This document shows, one piece after another, positions 30,320-40,416 of a stretch of DNA of 64,000 bases. Within the stretch, counting starts at the first letter, position 1. Each line of letters opens with the position of its first letter. The stretch is taken from contig OY101130.1 in NCBI GenBank assembly GCA_956465555.1, forward strand, positions 124,001 to 188,000, in the 5' to 3' direction. A model generated the notes under the pieces. That model saw nothing but the letters and a program-made list of their open reading frames with translations. It searched no databases and was not told where the DNA came from. The translations under genes were made by a program, and so were the position numbers. Source of the DNA: Nitzschia sp. pyKryTriq1. Taxonomy: Eukaryota > Bacillariophyta > Bacillariophyceae > Bacillariales > Bacillariaceae.

Positions 30320-33300
30320 TTAATTAGTAGTACTCCGTGGCTCCATACTAGTAGGTGCGCCATCGTCGTCACCCACATCCGTAGCACCTTCCGAGTGAGG
30401 GCCGCTACTAGCAGCAGTGGCAGCAGTAGCAGTGGAAGCAGCAGTACTAGTACTACTACTAGTAGTAGTAGTGCTGACTTGGTGTTCTTGCTCCTTTTCC
30501 ACTTCGTGACTATAATCCAAAATCTCATGGAATCTCAAGTCCATCTCTTTTTGGATTTGAGCACTGGTGAATCCCATACGTGCCCACATTCGGACTTGCC
30601 GAAAGAGATCATCATACAAGGTAGAGGTACAAATCATCTGAAGTCCAGCACCTCCTCCTGACCGATGACGACGAGATTCCGCCCATCGATTCAGCTGTTG
30701 TTGTTGTTGTTCTTGTTGTTCAGTATTGTTGGTACTGGTACTGGTACTGGTACTGGCCGACGACGACGCATCATCGAAAGATGAATAACGTTCCTCGTCT
30801 CTATCTTTTTCTTCTTTTTCTTCTTCTTCTGTATCTTGAATCCATTCCTGATGTCGTTCTCCCCGAACCAAGTCGGACTTTTGTTGCAAGATATATTCCA
30901 AGGCTGCGACTCCTTCGGCACGTTCCAAAATGGCACAACAATTCGTGGCATCGACTTCTCCTGCCGTGATGAGGGCTTCGACGGCATTGACCGTCTCTGC
31001 CGTAGTCGGCATGTGTACTAAGCGAGGCAGTTTGGCCATTCTTGCGACTTGCCGCAACATTTCCGCATTCTTCTTTTGTCGTTGTTGTGTAGTAGTAGTA
31101 CTAGTAGACGTAGTAGTAGAAGTCGTATCTTGGTGGTGCTCGTCGGTAGTAGTTGCATCCGAAAAACCTTTTTCTTTGGAAGAACCATCACCGTCCTTGC
31201 TGGTGCTGGTGCTGCTGCTGCTGCTGCTACCTCCTAGCCGGTCCATGGAAGGAGGGTAAAAGGTATCGAGAATTTCCTTGACGCCTCGTTCTTGCCACAT
31301 GTCATACAAGAGTGGATCTTCCATGAGAATTCCCAGCAGAGATGGTGGGATGCCTTGTTGTTCCTCCGCTGATGGCGTTGTAGAACTACCACTACTAGTA
31401 GCTGTTGTACTTCCATGACTGTCCTTTTCTTTGCCGTTTCCACTCGTAGCTTCTGTTTGTTGCTGCTGCTGTTGTTGCTCTTGCTGCTGTTGTTGTTTTT
31501 GCTGTTGATGTTGCTCCTGTTGCTGTTGACGATGATGACTTAGCCACAGGGTTCGCAAATCCAATGGATCATAGATTTCATATCCATAACATTTCAAAAT
31601 CTTTTGCAAGCTTTTGAAATATTCGGGCGACGATGTTTGAAAAAAGATGCGTCGATCGCCTCCGGATGCCACGCGTCGACACCATTCCAAAATCCGTTCC
31701 AATACCGGTGCTCGGGAATCAATCAATACATCAATTTCCTTGGCATATCGGACCCGATGTCGAAGTGTATACGAATGTCCTCCACCCGTTCGAGCAATCT
31801 CTAACGAATTGCCCAAATAGACTCGTACCGTACGAAAGGGTTTATTATTGGGCTGGCCGGGCAAGTGTGGATGGGCCTTGGAAAAACGTTCTTGAATTCT
31901 TCGAAAGCCTTGGGACGCATCATCCAAATTCAAATCCAAAGCCGTATTTCCCAATGCCAACGGATCATGAGGATTGGTAGCATCGGCTTCCAAAATCAAC
32001 AGCTTGGGCGTAGAAGTACTAGTACCAGTACTAGTAGTACTTGAATTCGAAGCATTATTGGCATGTGTCGTACTCGTGTCGTTGTTGTTGTTGAAGTTTA
32101 GCAAGGATGGTGCTGGAGGAATAAACATGGAAGGATCGGCTGGAAAGCGATCCCATGAATAGGCCGAACCATATTTGCCTTCCCGGACACACCAAAACAC
32201 GGGCCGATGTAACTTTTCCGAATGTCGCCAGACCAAATATTGGACCCGATCGGGTTGTTCAAAGACCGGAAAGAGATGGACACCCATTTTTTGGAGGGAT
32301 ACTTCGGTCGTAAAACTATCCCGTCCGCACATGCGAATGACCACTCCAGGGCTTTCCTTTTCCAACAACTGTAACGGTGGTTCTCGTCCGAGTCGAATCC
32401 GTTCTTCGTATTGCGAAAAGGCACCGGCACTGACCCCTGCCGCTCGAACAATACTCGCAATCATCATAAATCCTGCCACAAAGTATCGTGTACTCGATAA
32501 TAGATGAATCCTTAACAAGGCCGTCGCTGATTCCGGATCCAGAATATTGTTGTTGTTGCTGTTGGTGTTGGATAAGGAAAAGTTTCGCAACACCGTATCG
32601 GGATCCAAATCCAAACTTCTTGCGACCCACACGGCATCTTGCGAATCCCAAACAATCGAGGGGATCAATTGATGCAAGGAATACCACCATACAAATTTAC
32701 CGGCATCCCAACTTTCATACCACGGCCATTCTTGGCACAACAATATTCCTTCGAGAGAGGCAATTCCCATGGTCGCCCAGGCCGTGAACACCAATAAATG
32801 CAACGTCGGCGGTTCGATCAATCGATCTCCGGCAATTTTGAGAATTCGCATCGTGGCCTGTTGTCTCCTCAAAGCTTGGGTCCGATCGGGTGGGAATTCT
32901 TCCAACGAAGTCACCATGGGAAGTCGGGGCGACAATTTCGTTTTTATGTTCTTCTTCTTTTGAATTTGGTTGTTGCTCATATTGCTGGTGCTGGTGGTGG
33001 TGTTATTGCTGTTGTTGGTGTTGTTGCTGCTGCTGCTGCTGATCGTGGCACCCAATATAGGATGAGCATCGACCAGATTTGTAGTAGTAGGAGGAGGAGG
33101 AGGTGGTGGAGGTGGGACAGCATCGACACCCTTACCACTCTTCTTTTCGAGAATCGGATTCTCCTCGACAGGACTGATGTCGCTAATACTAGTACTAGTA
33201 CTACTACTAGTAGTAGTAGTAGTAGTAGTATTTTCCTTTTCCGAGTCACTGATTGGTGTTCTTGTTGTTGATGAAAAGTATGTTTTCTTGCAAGTCGGGA

Positions 33301-33490
33301 AAAACAAGCGAATGTGTGTAGTGAAAGTATGACGAAAAGTTGGAAAAGTAGTAGTGGGATGAGGACGATGAGGACGATGATGAGGACGATGACGATGTGG
33401 ATGTGGGATGAGGCCCACGATGAGACGACGGTGATGGTGGTTCGTCGTCGCTCTTCGGCAAGCCACCGAGGAGGACCACATCATCATCAT
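30320..33490 (-). CDS. Large polyQ membrane protein of unknown function
   Basis: 1056 residues from ATG 33490 (four Met in a row, MMMMWSSS). The N-terminus is Arg/His/Ser/Thr-rich with no acidic residues for ~60 positions, compatible with a mitochondrial or other presequence (inference). Hydrophobic segments lie near residues 227-248 (LHLLVFTAWATMGIASLEGIL) and 335-352 (YFVAGFMMIASIVRAAGVSA). The part between ~370 and ~650 is ordered (VVIRMCGRDSFTTEVSLQKM, VQYLVWRHSEKLHRPVFWCV, RYAKEIDVLIDSRAPVLERI). A polyQ/His tract (near 31450-31540) and several Ser/Thr runs interrupt the C-terminal half; the last ordered piece is LNRWAESRRHRSGGGAGLQM. I do not recognise the family. Confidence 0.75.
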   Translation of the reverse strand: MMMMWSSSVACRRATTNHHHRRLIVGLIPHPHRHRPHHRPHRPHPTTTFPTFRHTFTTHIRLFFPTCKKTYFSSTTRTPISDSEKENTTTTTTTSSSTSTSISDISPVEENPILEKKSGKGVDAVPPPPPPPPPTTTNLVDAHPILGATISSSSSNNTNNSNNTTTSTSNMSNNQIQKKKNIKTKLSPRLPMVTSLEEFPPDRTQALRRQQATMRILKIAGDRLIEPPTLHLLVFTAWATMGIASLEGILLCQEWPWYESWDAGKFVWWYSLHQLIPSIVWDSQDAVWVARSLDLDPDTVLRNFSLSNTNSNNNNILDPESATALLRIHLLSSTRYFVAGFMMIASIVRAAGVSAGAFSQYEERIRLGREPPLQLLEKESPGVVIRMCGRDSFTTEVSLQKMGVHLFPVFEQPDRVQYLVWRHSEKLHRPVFWCVREGKYGSAYSWDRFPADPSMFIPPAPSLLNFNNNNDTSTTHANNASNSSTTSTGTSTSTPKLLILEADATNPHDPLALGNTALDLNLDDASQGFRRIQERFSKAHPHLPGQPNNKPFRTVRVYLGNSLEIARTGGGHSYTLRHRVRYAKEIDVLIDSRAPVLERILEWCRRVASGGDRRIFFQTSSPEYFKSLQKILKCYGYEIYDPLDLRTLWLSHHRQQQQEQHQQQKQQQQQEQQQQQQQTEATSGNGKEKDSHGSTTATSSGSSTTPSAEEQQGIPPSLLGILMEDPLLYDMWQERGVKEILDTFYPPSMDRLGGSSSSSSTSTSKDGDGSSKEKGFSDATTTDEHHQDTTSTTTSTSTTTTQQRQKKNAEMLRQVARMAKLPRLVHMPTTAETVNAVEALITAGEVDATNCCAILERAEGVAALEYILQQKSDLVRGERHQEWIQDTEEEEKEEKDRDEERYSSFDDASSSASTSTSTSTNNTEQQEQQQQQLNRWAESRRHRSGGGAGLQMICTSTLYDDLFRQVRMWARMGFTSAQIQKEMDLRFHEILDYSHEVEKEQEHQVSTTTTSSSTSTAASTATAATAASSGPHSEGATDVGDDDGAPTSMEPRSTTN

Positions 33491-35136
33491 ACTACCTCTA
33501 CTACTACTACTACTATTACTCGTAGTGTGTTCTTTGCTGTCTTTGGAAGGAGACTTCTTATTGATTGATTGATCAATAAATCAATCAAGCACTCAATCAA
33601 TCAATTGTGCATATACTGTAGTCGAAATCATGCGTTAGTCGAAATCATGCGTTGCTGCCATAACATGATATTATATGATCCTGATTCCCATCATGCATGC
33701 ATCTTTTTTTTAAAAAGAACAAATCACAAATACCGGTACGAGTCAGTCGTCAATCGCAGTCAGTGCGGTCAGTAGTGGTGGTGAGAATTCCCAATTCTAA
33801 TTCTGGCGGTAAGCGTGCATGCGGTGCGGTGGATCCGTTGGGATGGCCGGCTCGCGCGCTTGCCGTTGAAAAGAAAGATCCAACCGTCTGATCATCACCC
33901 GCCAAAAGAAATCTTTGGCGCGAGGAGTGAGTCGAAACGAGAGACATCATAATATCTTTCAGCAACAATAACAACAATAACAACAACAACAACAACAACA
34001 AACATCCGACTTGGTTCCGGGATAATAATAGCAATAGCGACACGATCCATAAGAATGGAGTCAAGATACAGAAGAAGAAGAAGAAGATGATGATGATGAT
34101 GAGTTTTCATCCGAAGCGACAGCCGAAACGCAAAGTATAGGCGGAATGAATCCGGCCGTCGTCGTCGTCGTCGTCGTCGGTCAGGGAGGGAGGGGAGGGC
34201 TTCAAATGAGGATTTGTGCATCAATCTACTTCTTGTAGGATGATCTCTTTCGTCGTGGAGGACACATGTCGTAGTAGTCGTACTGTATTATGGGATTCAC
34301 AATTGCTGCTGCTTCAAAATCCGAAAAGAGAGAGGAGACGATATTATGGCCTTGAGATTCCTCCATGAAGCGGAAATAGAAATGGAAGATACTACTACTA
34401 CTACTGCTACTATATACTACTACTACTACTGCTACTATATACTACTACTACTACTACTACAAAAGTCGTACAAGGGACTTGGGATGGATGTGGGCGAAGA
34501 CGATGCCGACGATTGGCTCCTTCACCATACCAGATGATGATGATGATGATCCACCACATGCTGGCATGATGATGATGATGATGATGGTTCGTTCTTCTTC
34601 CGGATAGTAGGCTTCTCCTCCTCGCTCCAAAGGAAGGTGATTTTTTCTCTTCGCTGACATGGAGGAATAATTATGAGAGGAGGATAAGATGATGATCATG
34701 ATTGATGATGGGATGATGATTCGTCAAAGTTGTTCTTCTTGTGCCATGTCCTGTGGTACTATACTAGTACTACTATATTGTTGGTGGAGGCGATGGGAAA
34801 ATCTTTTGACAACAACGACGACGACGACAGCTATTCCTATTACGATTACTATTATTTCTACTACGTCGGTTTTCAACACAGCTATTCCTATTACGATTAC
34901 CACTACTTCGTCTGCTGTGTTCAACAATAACATCAACCACCAAACAGCAACCACCAACGCAAAATCATCATCAACAAAGAGAGGACAGCACCACCACCAA
35001 ACACAAGCCGCCGCGACCACCACCACCACCCTGTCCAGCAACTGAAAACAAAAGAGAATCAGCTATCGCTCTTCACTACTTCTTGTTCCTCATCATGACA
35101 AGAGCGCGCGTGTTCTCTCCTTCTTAACAACCTTTT
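33491..35136. other. Long repeat-rich intergenic region
   Basis: No supported gene. It contains TTGATTGATTGATCAATAAATCAATCAA inverted repeats (33560-33605), CAACAACAA and GAAGAAGAA runs, (CTA)n near 34390-34460, (GAT)n near 34540-34590, and a 51-bp tandem duplication starting at 34828 and 34879. From about 34700 rightward it resembles 36640 onward, the left end of a segmental duplication. The frame 34346-34537 is repeat-driven and unconvincing. Confidence 0.6.
34828..34929. repeat. 51-bp tandem duplication (two copies)
   Basis: CAGCTATTCCTATTACGATT starts at 34828 and again at 34879, and both copies end in a TTCAACA-type sequence. The second copy has diverged at its 3' half. Confidence 0.75.
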
Positions 35137-35679
35137 TTAAATGCGGCGACTCTTGCTGCTCTTTGAGGACTTTGAGCTCTTGGAGCTACTGCTCTTGGAC
35201 GAGAGGGCTCGGTGCTCTTGGTCATCGACCAACATGCGGCGACTCTTGCTGGAGGACTTTGAGCTCTTGGAGCTACTGCTCTTGGACGACTTTGAGCTCT
35301 TGGACGAGAGGGCTCGGTGCTCTTGGTCATCGACCAACATGCGGCGACTCTTGCTGCTCTTCGAGGACTTTGAGCTCTCGGAGCTACTGCTCTTGGACGA
35401 CTTTGAGCTCTTGGACGAGAGGGCTCGGTGTTCTTGTTCATCGAACATGGCTGCACCAAGAAGAGCCCCGTTCTTGGGACCGCCAGCAGCAGCAGCAGCA
35501 GCAGCATCAGCAGCAGCACGTCGGAGGTGGCTGCTGGTGGTGTAAGAGGTGAAGGAGGAGGCTTCCTCGCCATCATCGCCGCGACCAGACGTAGTAGTGG
35601 TAGGAGTAGCGCTGGCGGTGGTGGAAACCACCATGAAAGCCACCACAGTGACTTGGATCAAAGAGAGAAGTAGCTTCAT
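35137..35679 (-). CDS. Silaffin-like secreted Lys/Ser-repeat protein
   Basis: 180 residues from ATG 35679. A signal peptide spans residues 1-24 (MKLLLSLIQVTVVAFMVVST, cleavage near ASA). A Thr-rich and acidic pro-region follows (GRGDDGEEASSF), then LRRAAADA. Three tandem repeats come next at residues 79-114, 115-149 and 150-180. Each starts (F/V)D(E/D)QEHRALSS, continues with KSSKSSKSSSSKSSK-type sequence and ends in KSRRM or KSRRI. Cylindrotheca Sil1p (silaffin) has the same plan: signal peptide, acidic region, then Lys/Ser repeats each ending in RRNL/RRIL (established knowledge). Here the Lys pairs are spaced KSSK and there is little Gly or Tyr. RXL-type sites (RRML, HRAL) are candidate processing sites. 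The KXXK spacing fits the pentalysine-type clusters linked to silica deposition vesicles. A role in silica deposition is an inference; no similarity search was run. Confidence 0.8.
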   Translation of the reverse strand: MKLLLSLIQVTVVAFMVVSTTASATPTTTTSGRGDDGEEASSFTSYTTSSHLRRAAADAAAAAAAGGPKNGALLGAAMFDEQEHRALSSKSSKSSKSSSSESSKSSKSSKSRRMLVDDQEHRALSSKSSKSSKSSSSKSSKSSSKSRRMLVDDQEHRALSSKSSSSKSSKSSKSSKSRRI

Positions 35680-37012
35680 TGTGCTAGTAGTAGTAGTAGT
35701 AGTACAAGGGAATAAACAGATGCTTTTCGCTTTCTGATGATTAGAAATTGTGACCGCTTTTGCTCAGCTCTTGTCCTAATAGCGTCTCTTTCAGACAAAG
35801 ATCTTGCATTTTGTCAGTAGTAGCAAAGTCAGAAACTTCTTTCATGCCGAAAAAATGTACGGAATTCTTCTTCGGCACGTGTTGCGACTATTTGTATGTT
35901 CTTGTACTTATGGGACGACACGAGTATTTAGACTCCAGTCCTTGTACTTACTGGTAGTATAAAAAGTACAACGCATGATGCTGGCATTGGTCTTATTAAG
36001 TACCGTCGAGATGTTCTTGTCAAGGGTTTTCATTTTGTGAGGACGACTAGTACAGAACAGTAATGAGACGACAACATCATGCATCAGCATCATCATCATT
36101 CTTCAAACATGGTTACGAAGAATCATCGCTAAACTATGGTAATTAGCGATCATGACTTTTCCCAACCACTAGGCGACGACTCGCGAGGTGATCCTTCCGA
36201 CATTATCCTCTTTAAATGAACACGCTCTGTGCCATTTAGGGACACGTGTCGTTGCGTTCTGTTTTTTTTTAAACTATCTTTCCGATCGACCGCCGTTAGT
36301 TGCTGCCTTCACTACTACTACAATAGACGAAAACAGCCGTAAAATAATTCACAACTTCCACACATGTGCATCACGTTAGCTCTCCCTACTCTACTAGTAG
36401 TAGAGCATAGTAGTAGACGATATCTGTATTACAGGCTGACGTATTATTAGGATCCGATCCGACGAGCGACCGACTGGCTCACGCGACTGGTACGAGTACG
36501 AGTATAACACTACTACAGTACACCCGATCCTCGCGATCCCACCAGCAGATTATCCATCCATATCAGGACGACTCCGGAACAGCATACGTCCAAACGACGG
36601 TGGATTCTTTCTCCATTCCGGAATTGGCTGCGGGAGGAGGATGCGGTGATGATTCGTCAGAGTTGTGCTACTATTACTACCGCGTGAACCTTCGGTACTA
36701 CTACTACTAGTATTGTATTGTATTCTTGTTGTTGGTGGAGGCAATGGGAAGAAATCATTTGACAACAATGACGACGGCTACTATTTTTAGTACTACTACT
36801 ACCACTACTAGTAGAATCTCAGCAACAACAACAACAACATGATAAACAGCAGCAATACAACATGATGATCAAGGAGCAGGAAGACAGCAACAAACATTGT
36901 CGACATGACGACCATCCTGTCCCAGAAACAACAAGAATGCATCATATTTTCCTTGTTCCGCCGCAAGATTTGTAGTACATAGTCTGAGTGTTTCCTCCAT
37001 CCTTCACTTTTT
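35680..37012. other. Spacer between the two silaffin-like genes
   Basis: The promoter side of the first gene has a TAGTAGTAGTAG stretch directly upstream of its ATG. The rest is duplicated DNA (end of copy A to ~36300, start of copy B from ~36640) with CTACTAGTAGTAG palindromes near 36390. No gene seen. Confidence 0.6.
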
Positions 37013-38030
37013 TTAAAAGTGACGCTTGGAACCACTACTCTTCATTTTGCCACCACCCATCATACTACTACTCATGGAGGACATTGATTTCATGGATTCA
37101 CTCATGGATTCACTCATCGACTTTGTGCTCATGGACTTGGGGGAAAGAACTCGGTGCTCTTCATCGACCATGGTTGCACCACGAGGCCCGTTCTTGGGAA
37201 CGCCAGCAGCAGCAGCAGCGGCAGCACGTCGGAGATGGCTGCTGGTGCTGGTGTAAGTCGTGAAGGAGGAGGCTTCCTCGCCATCAACGCCGCGACCAGA
37301 CGTAGTAGTAGTAGTCGTAGTAGTAGCGCTGGTGGTGGTGGTGGAAACCACCATGAAGGCCACCACAGTGGCTTGGATCAAAGAGAATAGCTTCATAGTA
37401 GTACTGGTGGTACTAGTAGTAGTGGCTGTGGATGAAAGGATGAGTCTTCTTCTTGCTTTCTGCTGCCGATTGTTAGAAATTGTGGTCCTTTCGTGGCGAC
37501 GACCCCACGGCTGTTGCTCCTGGTCCTCATGTTTTTGTATTTTGTCCTCAAATGAATGAATGCATTTATTCTCCCAGACAAAGATCTTGCATTCTCTACT
37601 ATGTTGGGTAGTACGTCAGCATGCAGCCAAGTCAGAAACTTCCTGGAAACTATCTACATGCAGCGCGAGTCAAGCTATCAAACGCCGACGAAGAACAACG
37701 AATTATTGTATAGACTTCTTCCTCGGCACGTGTTGCTGCGACTATTCGCATATGATAATATGGTGTTCCCTTCTTGTACTTCTGGGACGACGACATGCGT
37801 ACAGTTACTTTTAGTGAGGTTATGATGATGATGATGATGATGATGATGATTGAAACGACTGATTTCTTCCACGTGACGTTTCAGTTTGTGAGGAGTGGTG
37901 AGACATATTATCATGATCATTCGTACCAAAAGAGCGATTGAAATAAATAAGGACAGACGCTCGGAGGCGATTTATGGACACGTGTCCTGCTGAACCAATC
38001 TTTCCGTCGACAACTCCGTCTGCCATGCGC
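36640..38030. repeat. Segmental duplication, copy B
   Basis: The second copy of the unit described at 34700-36300, in the same orientation, containing the second silaffin-like gene. Landmarks include GATGATTCGTCA (36650), CAGACAAAGATCTTGCAT (37575), GCACGTGTTGC (37726) and GACACGTGTC (37978). Divergence between copies is clear but landmarks align in order. Confidence 0.7.
37013..37396 (-). CDS. Silaffin-like paralogue with a Met/Ser-rich tail
   Basis: 127 residues from ATG 37396. The N-terminal ~80 residues align closely with the neighbour at 35137-35679: the same signal peptide (MKLFSLIQATVVAFMVVSTT), acidic GEEASSFTTY, SHLRRAAAAAAAG and KNG. The repeat section differs. One unit start remains (VDEEHRVLSPKS), followed by KSMSTKSMSESMSESMKSMS and a Gly/Lys end (GGGKMKSSGSKRHF). 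It therefore lacks the three Lys/Ser repeats and most Lys, with Met in place of Ser or Lys. It arose by tandem duplication (same strand, shared flanks). It is probably secreted; it may be a wall protein with altered charge, or a decaying copy. The frame is intact from start to stop. Confidence 0.75.
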   Translation of the reverse strand: MKLFSLIQATVVAFMVVSTTTTSATTTTTTTTSGRGVDGEEASSFTTYTSTSSHLRRAAAAAAAGVPKNGPRGATMVDEEHRVLSPKSMSTKSMSESMSESMKSMSSMSSSMMGGGKMKSSGSKRHF

Positions 38031-38621
38031 CCCAAGTCCCCCAAATGGGTCTCTGGTACATGTCTACGTAAGTCTACCTAGCGCGCATGAAAATCGATGG
38101 AAGCTGTGCAGTACACTACTGTAGTGCGTGGGCCGGCGGCCGGGACCGGTTGTGTGACAGAAGAACGGGGACCTTCGGGAATTCGCCAAAAATGGCGAAC
38201 TCGTTCGACCTCCGACCGTGTCCTTCGCGCCGCTTTTTTCCGATGTTGTGATCTCTTGTTGTGTGATGGATAGCCGGCCGGCGTGCGTCGGCATCAAAAA
38301 ATATCCAACCAATCCCGCATGTCCTTGCGACATCAATTTATTAAATATTCTACGAGTCGTGTCCTCCGTCGTTGAGCCAATCAGATCATGCACAACTTGT
38401 TGTAAACGAACAGTGTGACAAAAGTGTCCACGAATCTCCGCCAATCAGAATCGAGAACGCACGAAATCCGAAAAATAGACCCCCATGATGGGATTTTCAA
38501 CTAAAAGTCTCGCGCATTACATCCACGGCTACGCCGAGTAGATAGACATGCTACGTCCCCTGTGATTTTGTAGGGGGGGGTAGCAGATTATTTCCGCAGC
38601 AACCACCATATCACCCAAAAA
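37397..38621. other. Intergenic region, duplicated on its left side
   Basis: The left ~600 bp belongs to duplication copy B and carries a (GAT)n run (37824-37850). The right part has GGCCGGCGGCCGGGACCGG-type GC-rich palindromes near 38128-38150 and no gene. The open frames near 38064-38444 look incidental. Confidence 0.55.
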
Positions 38622-39863
38622 ATGTCATCATCCTCGCCGTCGTCTTCCTTTCGACGAGGTTTGGTCCCCACACCCTTGGGAATATTGCATTATACTGCCG
38701 TGGGTGGTGGTGGTGGTGGTGGTGGCGAAGACAGGGATGCTGATGCTGATGCTGATGCATCAGGGCTCCTTCCCATTGTCGGATTTCACATGTCTCCACG
38801 ATCCGTAGATGAATACAAGGAAATCATGATGCTGCTGGCTTCTTCTTCTGCTTCATCATCATCATCAGCATCATCATCATCAGCAATATCGCCCACCAGT
38901 CGGTTGTTTGTCGCTATCGATGAATTTGGATATGGCGCTTCGGACAATCCTCGTCGATCTTGTTCGTTGGATGAAATTGCCGATTGTTTCTTGAAGGTGA
39001 TGGATCATTTACAAATAATCCACAACAACAACAACAACAACAACAACAAATGGATTGTGGCAGGATCCCTCATGGGATGCTACATGGCTCTTTCCCTCGC
39101 GAGTCGATATCCGGATCGCATCGCGGGTGTCGTCTGTTCCAATTTGTATTACTTCTTTCCCAAAGAACAAGCACGAGAAAAGGCAGCACTTGCTGCTACT
39201 GCTGATGATGATGCTGCTGCTGCTGAAGAAGAAGAAGAAGCTGATGATGATGCCAACAACAAAGCATTACCACCACCACCAGCAGCAGCAGCAGCTGGTG
39301 ATGATGATGATGATGCCCAAATTTTCGATTCTTGGATATTGCAAGAGGATGGGTCTCATATTAGTGAAATTTGGGGCAAACGCTCGGGATGGCTATCTCC
39401 CGATTTGAACACTCGTGCCACATTGGACAATTTACAATACTTGGTCAAACGAAGAGAACGATATTGTGGACAGGGGGGCATTGGCATTGGCATTGGCGGT
39501 GGTAGTATTTCGATTCAAGACGGAGACACATTTGCTCTGGAGGAAACATGCCGAAACGTCCATTGTCCCGTTTTGTGTGTGAATGGAGCTTCGGCGGCAC
39601 AGTTTTTGGATGCGATCGGAATGGACATGTCGGGACAGTTTCAGAAAGCATTGGACTTTTTTCCAAAAACATCATCGTCAATATCAACGTCAACATCATC
39701 GTCAACATCAGCATCAGCATCATCACTAATATTATTACCATCACCACAAGTCGTCGTCTTGGAACCACCGGGTTCGAGTATCAACATGTTGAATGAAAAC
39801 GCCAAGGAATGGTTGGATCATGTGACGGCATTTGCCGAAAAGATTGAAAGTACCATATATTGA
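38622..39863 (+). CDS. Alpha/beta-hydrolase-like protein
   Basis: 413 residues, ATG 38622. It has the order of an alpha/beta-hydrolase: an N-terminal strand (TPLGILHYTAVG), an oxyanion-side loop (PIVGFHMSPRSVDEYKEIMM), the strand-turn RLFVAIDEFGYGASDNPRR, then the nucleophile elbow region IVAGSLMGCYMALSLASRYP and IAGVVCSNLYYF, and a late strand CPVLCVNGASAAQFLDAIG. The elbow reads A-G-S-L-M-G rather than the usual G-x-S-x-G. The expected C-terminal His is not obvious in VVLEPPGSSINMLNENAKEW. Catalytic activity is therefore uncertain. Asn, Ala and Asp/Glu repeats interrupt the cap region. No leader; substrate unknown. Confidence 0.75.
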   Translation: MSSSSPSSSFRRGLVPTPLGILHYTAVGGGGGGGGEDRDADADADASGLLPIVGFHMSPRSVDEYKEIMMLLASSSASSSSSASSSSAISPTSRLFVAIDEFGYGASDNPRRSCSLDEIADCFLKVMDHLQIIHNNNNNNNNKWIVAGSLMGCYMALSLASRYPDRIAGVVCSNLYYFFPKEQAREKAALAATADDDAAAAEEEEEADDDANNKALPPPPAAAAAGDDDDDAQIFDSWILQEDGSHISEIWGKRSGWLSPDLNTRATLDNLQYLVKRRERYCGQGGIGIGIGGGSISIQDGDTFALEETCRNVHCPVLCVNGASAAQFLDAIGMDMSGQFQKALDFFPKTSSSISTSTSSSTSASASSLILLPSPQVVVLEPPGSSINMLNENAKEWLDHVTAFAEKIESTIY

Positions 39864-40107
39864 CGGCCACAAACTCATAAAGGAGCATGCGAGCATGATC
39901 ATGATCATCGTGTGGATCATGATGCATGATGCCTTTCCGGAGGATTAATGGTTCTTCGATTCAATAAGAATAAAATTAGTATATTATTTTGTCTATTACT
40001 ACTCGTACAGTACATAGAACATAGTACATGATGATGATGATGCTGTTGATGATGATGTTGATGCTGTTGATGTTGATGCTGTTGATGATGATGCTGTTGA
40101 TGCTTTA
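39864..40107. repeat. Short convergent gap with GATGCTGTT repeats
   Basis: From 40028 to 40102 the DNA is an imperfect (GATGATGATGCTGTT/GATGTTGAT) minisatellite. It ends a few bases before the stop of the minus-strand gene. Confidence 0.75.
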
Positions 40108-40385
40108 TTAGGCCGAGTTGGCGGCCACTGTCATCTTTTTCAACAAGCCTCCATTCAAGTGAGTAATAGTATTCGTGCTGCCACCACTACTACCACTGCT
40201 GCTGCTGCTGCTGCTCTTTCGCAAGACACGTCCAAAGAATCGTTCCGAAAAGGCATTGACCTTGTCCCACTTTTGGGATTGATTCGATTCGGCTCGTTCC
40301 GATCGGACCTTTTCCATTGCAATCGTACAGTCAGCAATTTCATCAATCGAATATCCTCGACTCAATAATCTGTCCAGAAAGTAGA

Positions 40386-40416
<31 letters not shown>

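Larger units (their letters stand above)
34700..36300. repeat. Segmental duplication, copy A
   Basis: Shares ordered landmarks with 36640-38030: GATGATTCGTCA followed by TTGTTGGTGGAGGC(G/A)ATGGGAA and TTTGACAACAA, then a silaffin-like gene, then CAGACAAAGATCTTGCAT, GCACGTGTTGC and GACACGTGTC. Order and strand are the same; spacing differs by 50-200 bp. Limits are approximate. Confidence 0.7.

Noticed and set aside
34346-34537. Small plus-strand frame with a run of Tyr/Leu
   Set aside because: It is driven by (CTA)n repeats; only the last ~20 residues look non-repetitive, which is too little.
35141-35552. Plus-strand Leu/Glu repeat frames over the silaffin-like gene
   Set aside because: Antisense of the Lys/Ser repeats; no signal peptide or independent evidence.
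38064-38444. 126-residue minus-strand frame before the hydrolase-like gene
   Set aside because: No motifs; high GC palindromic sequence explains the open frame.
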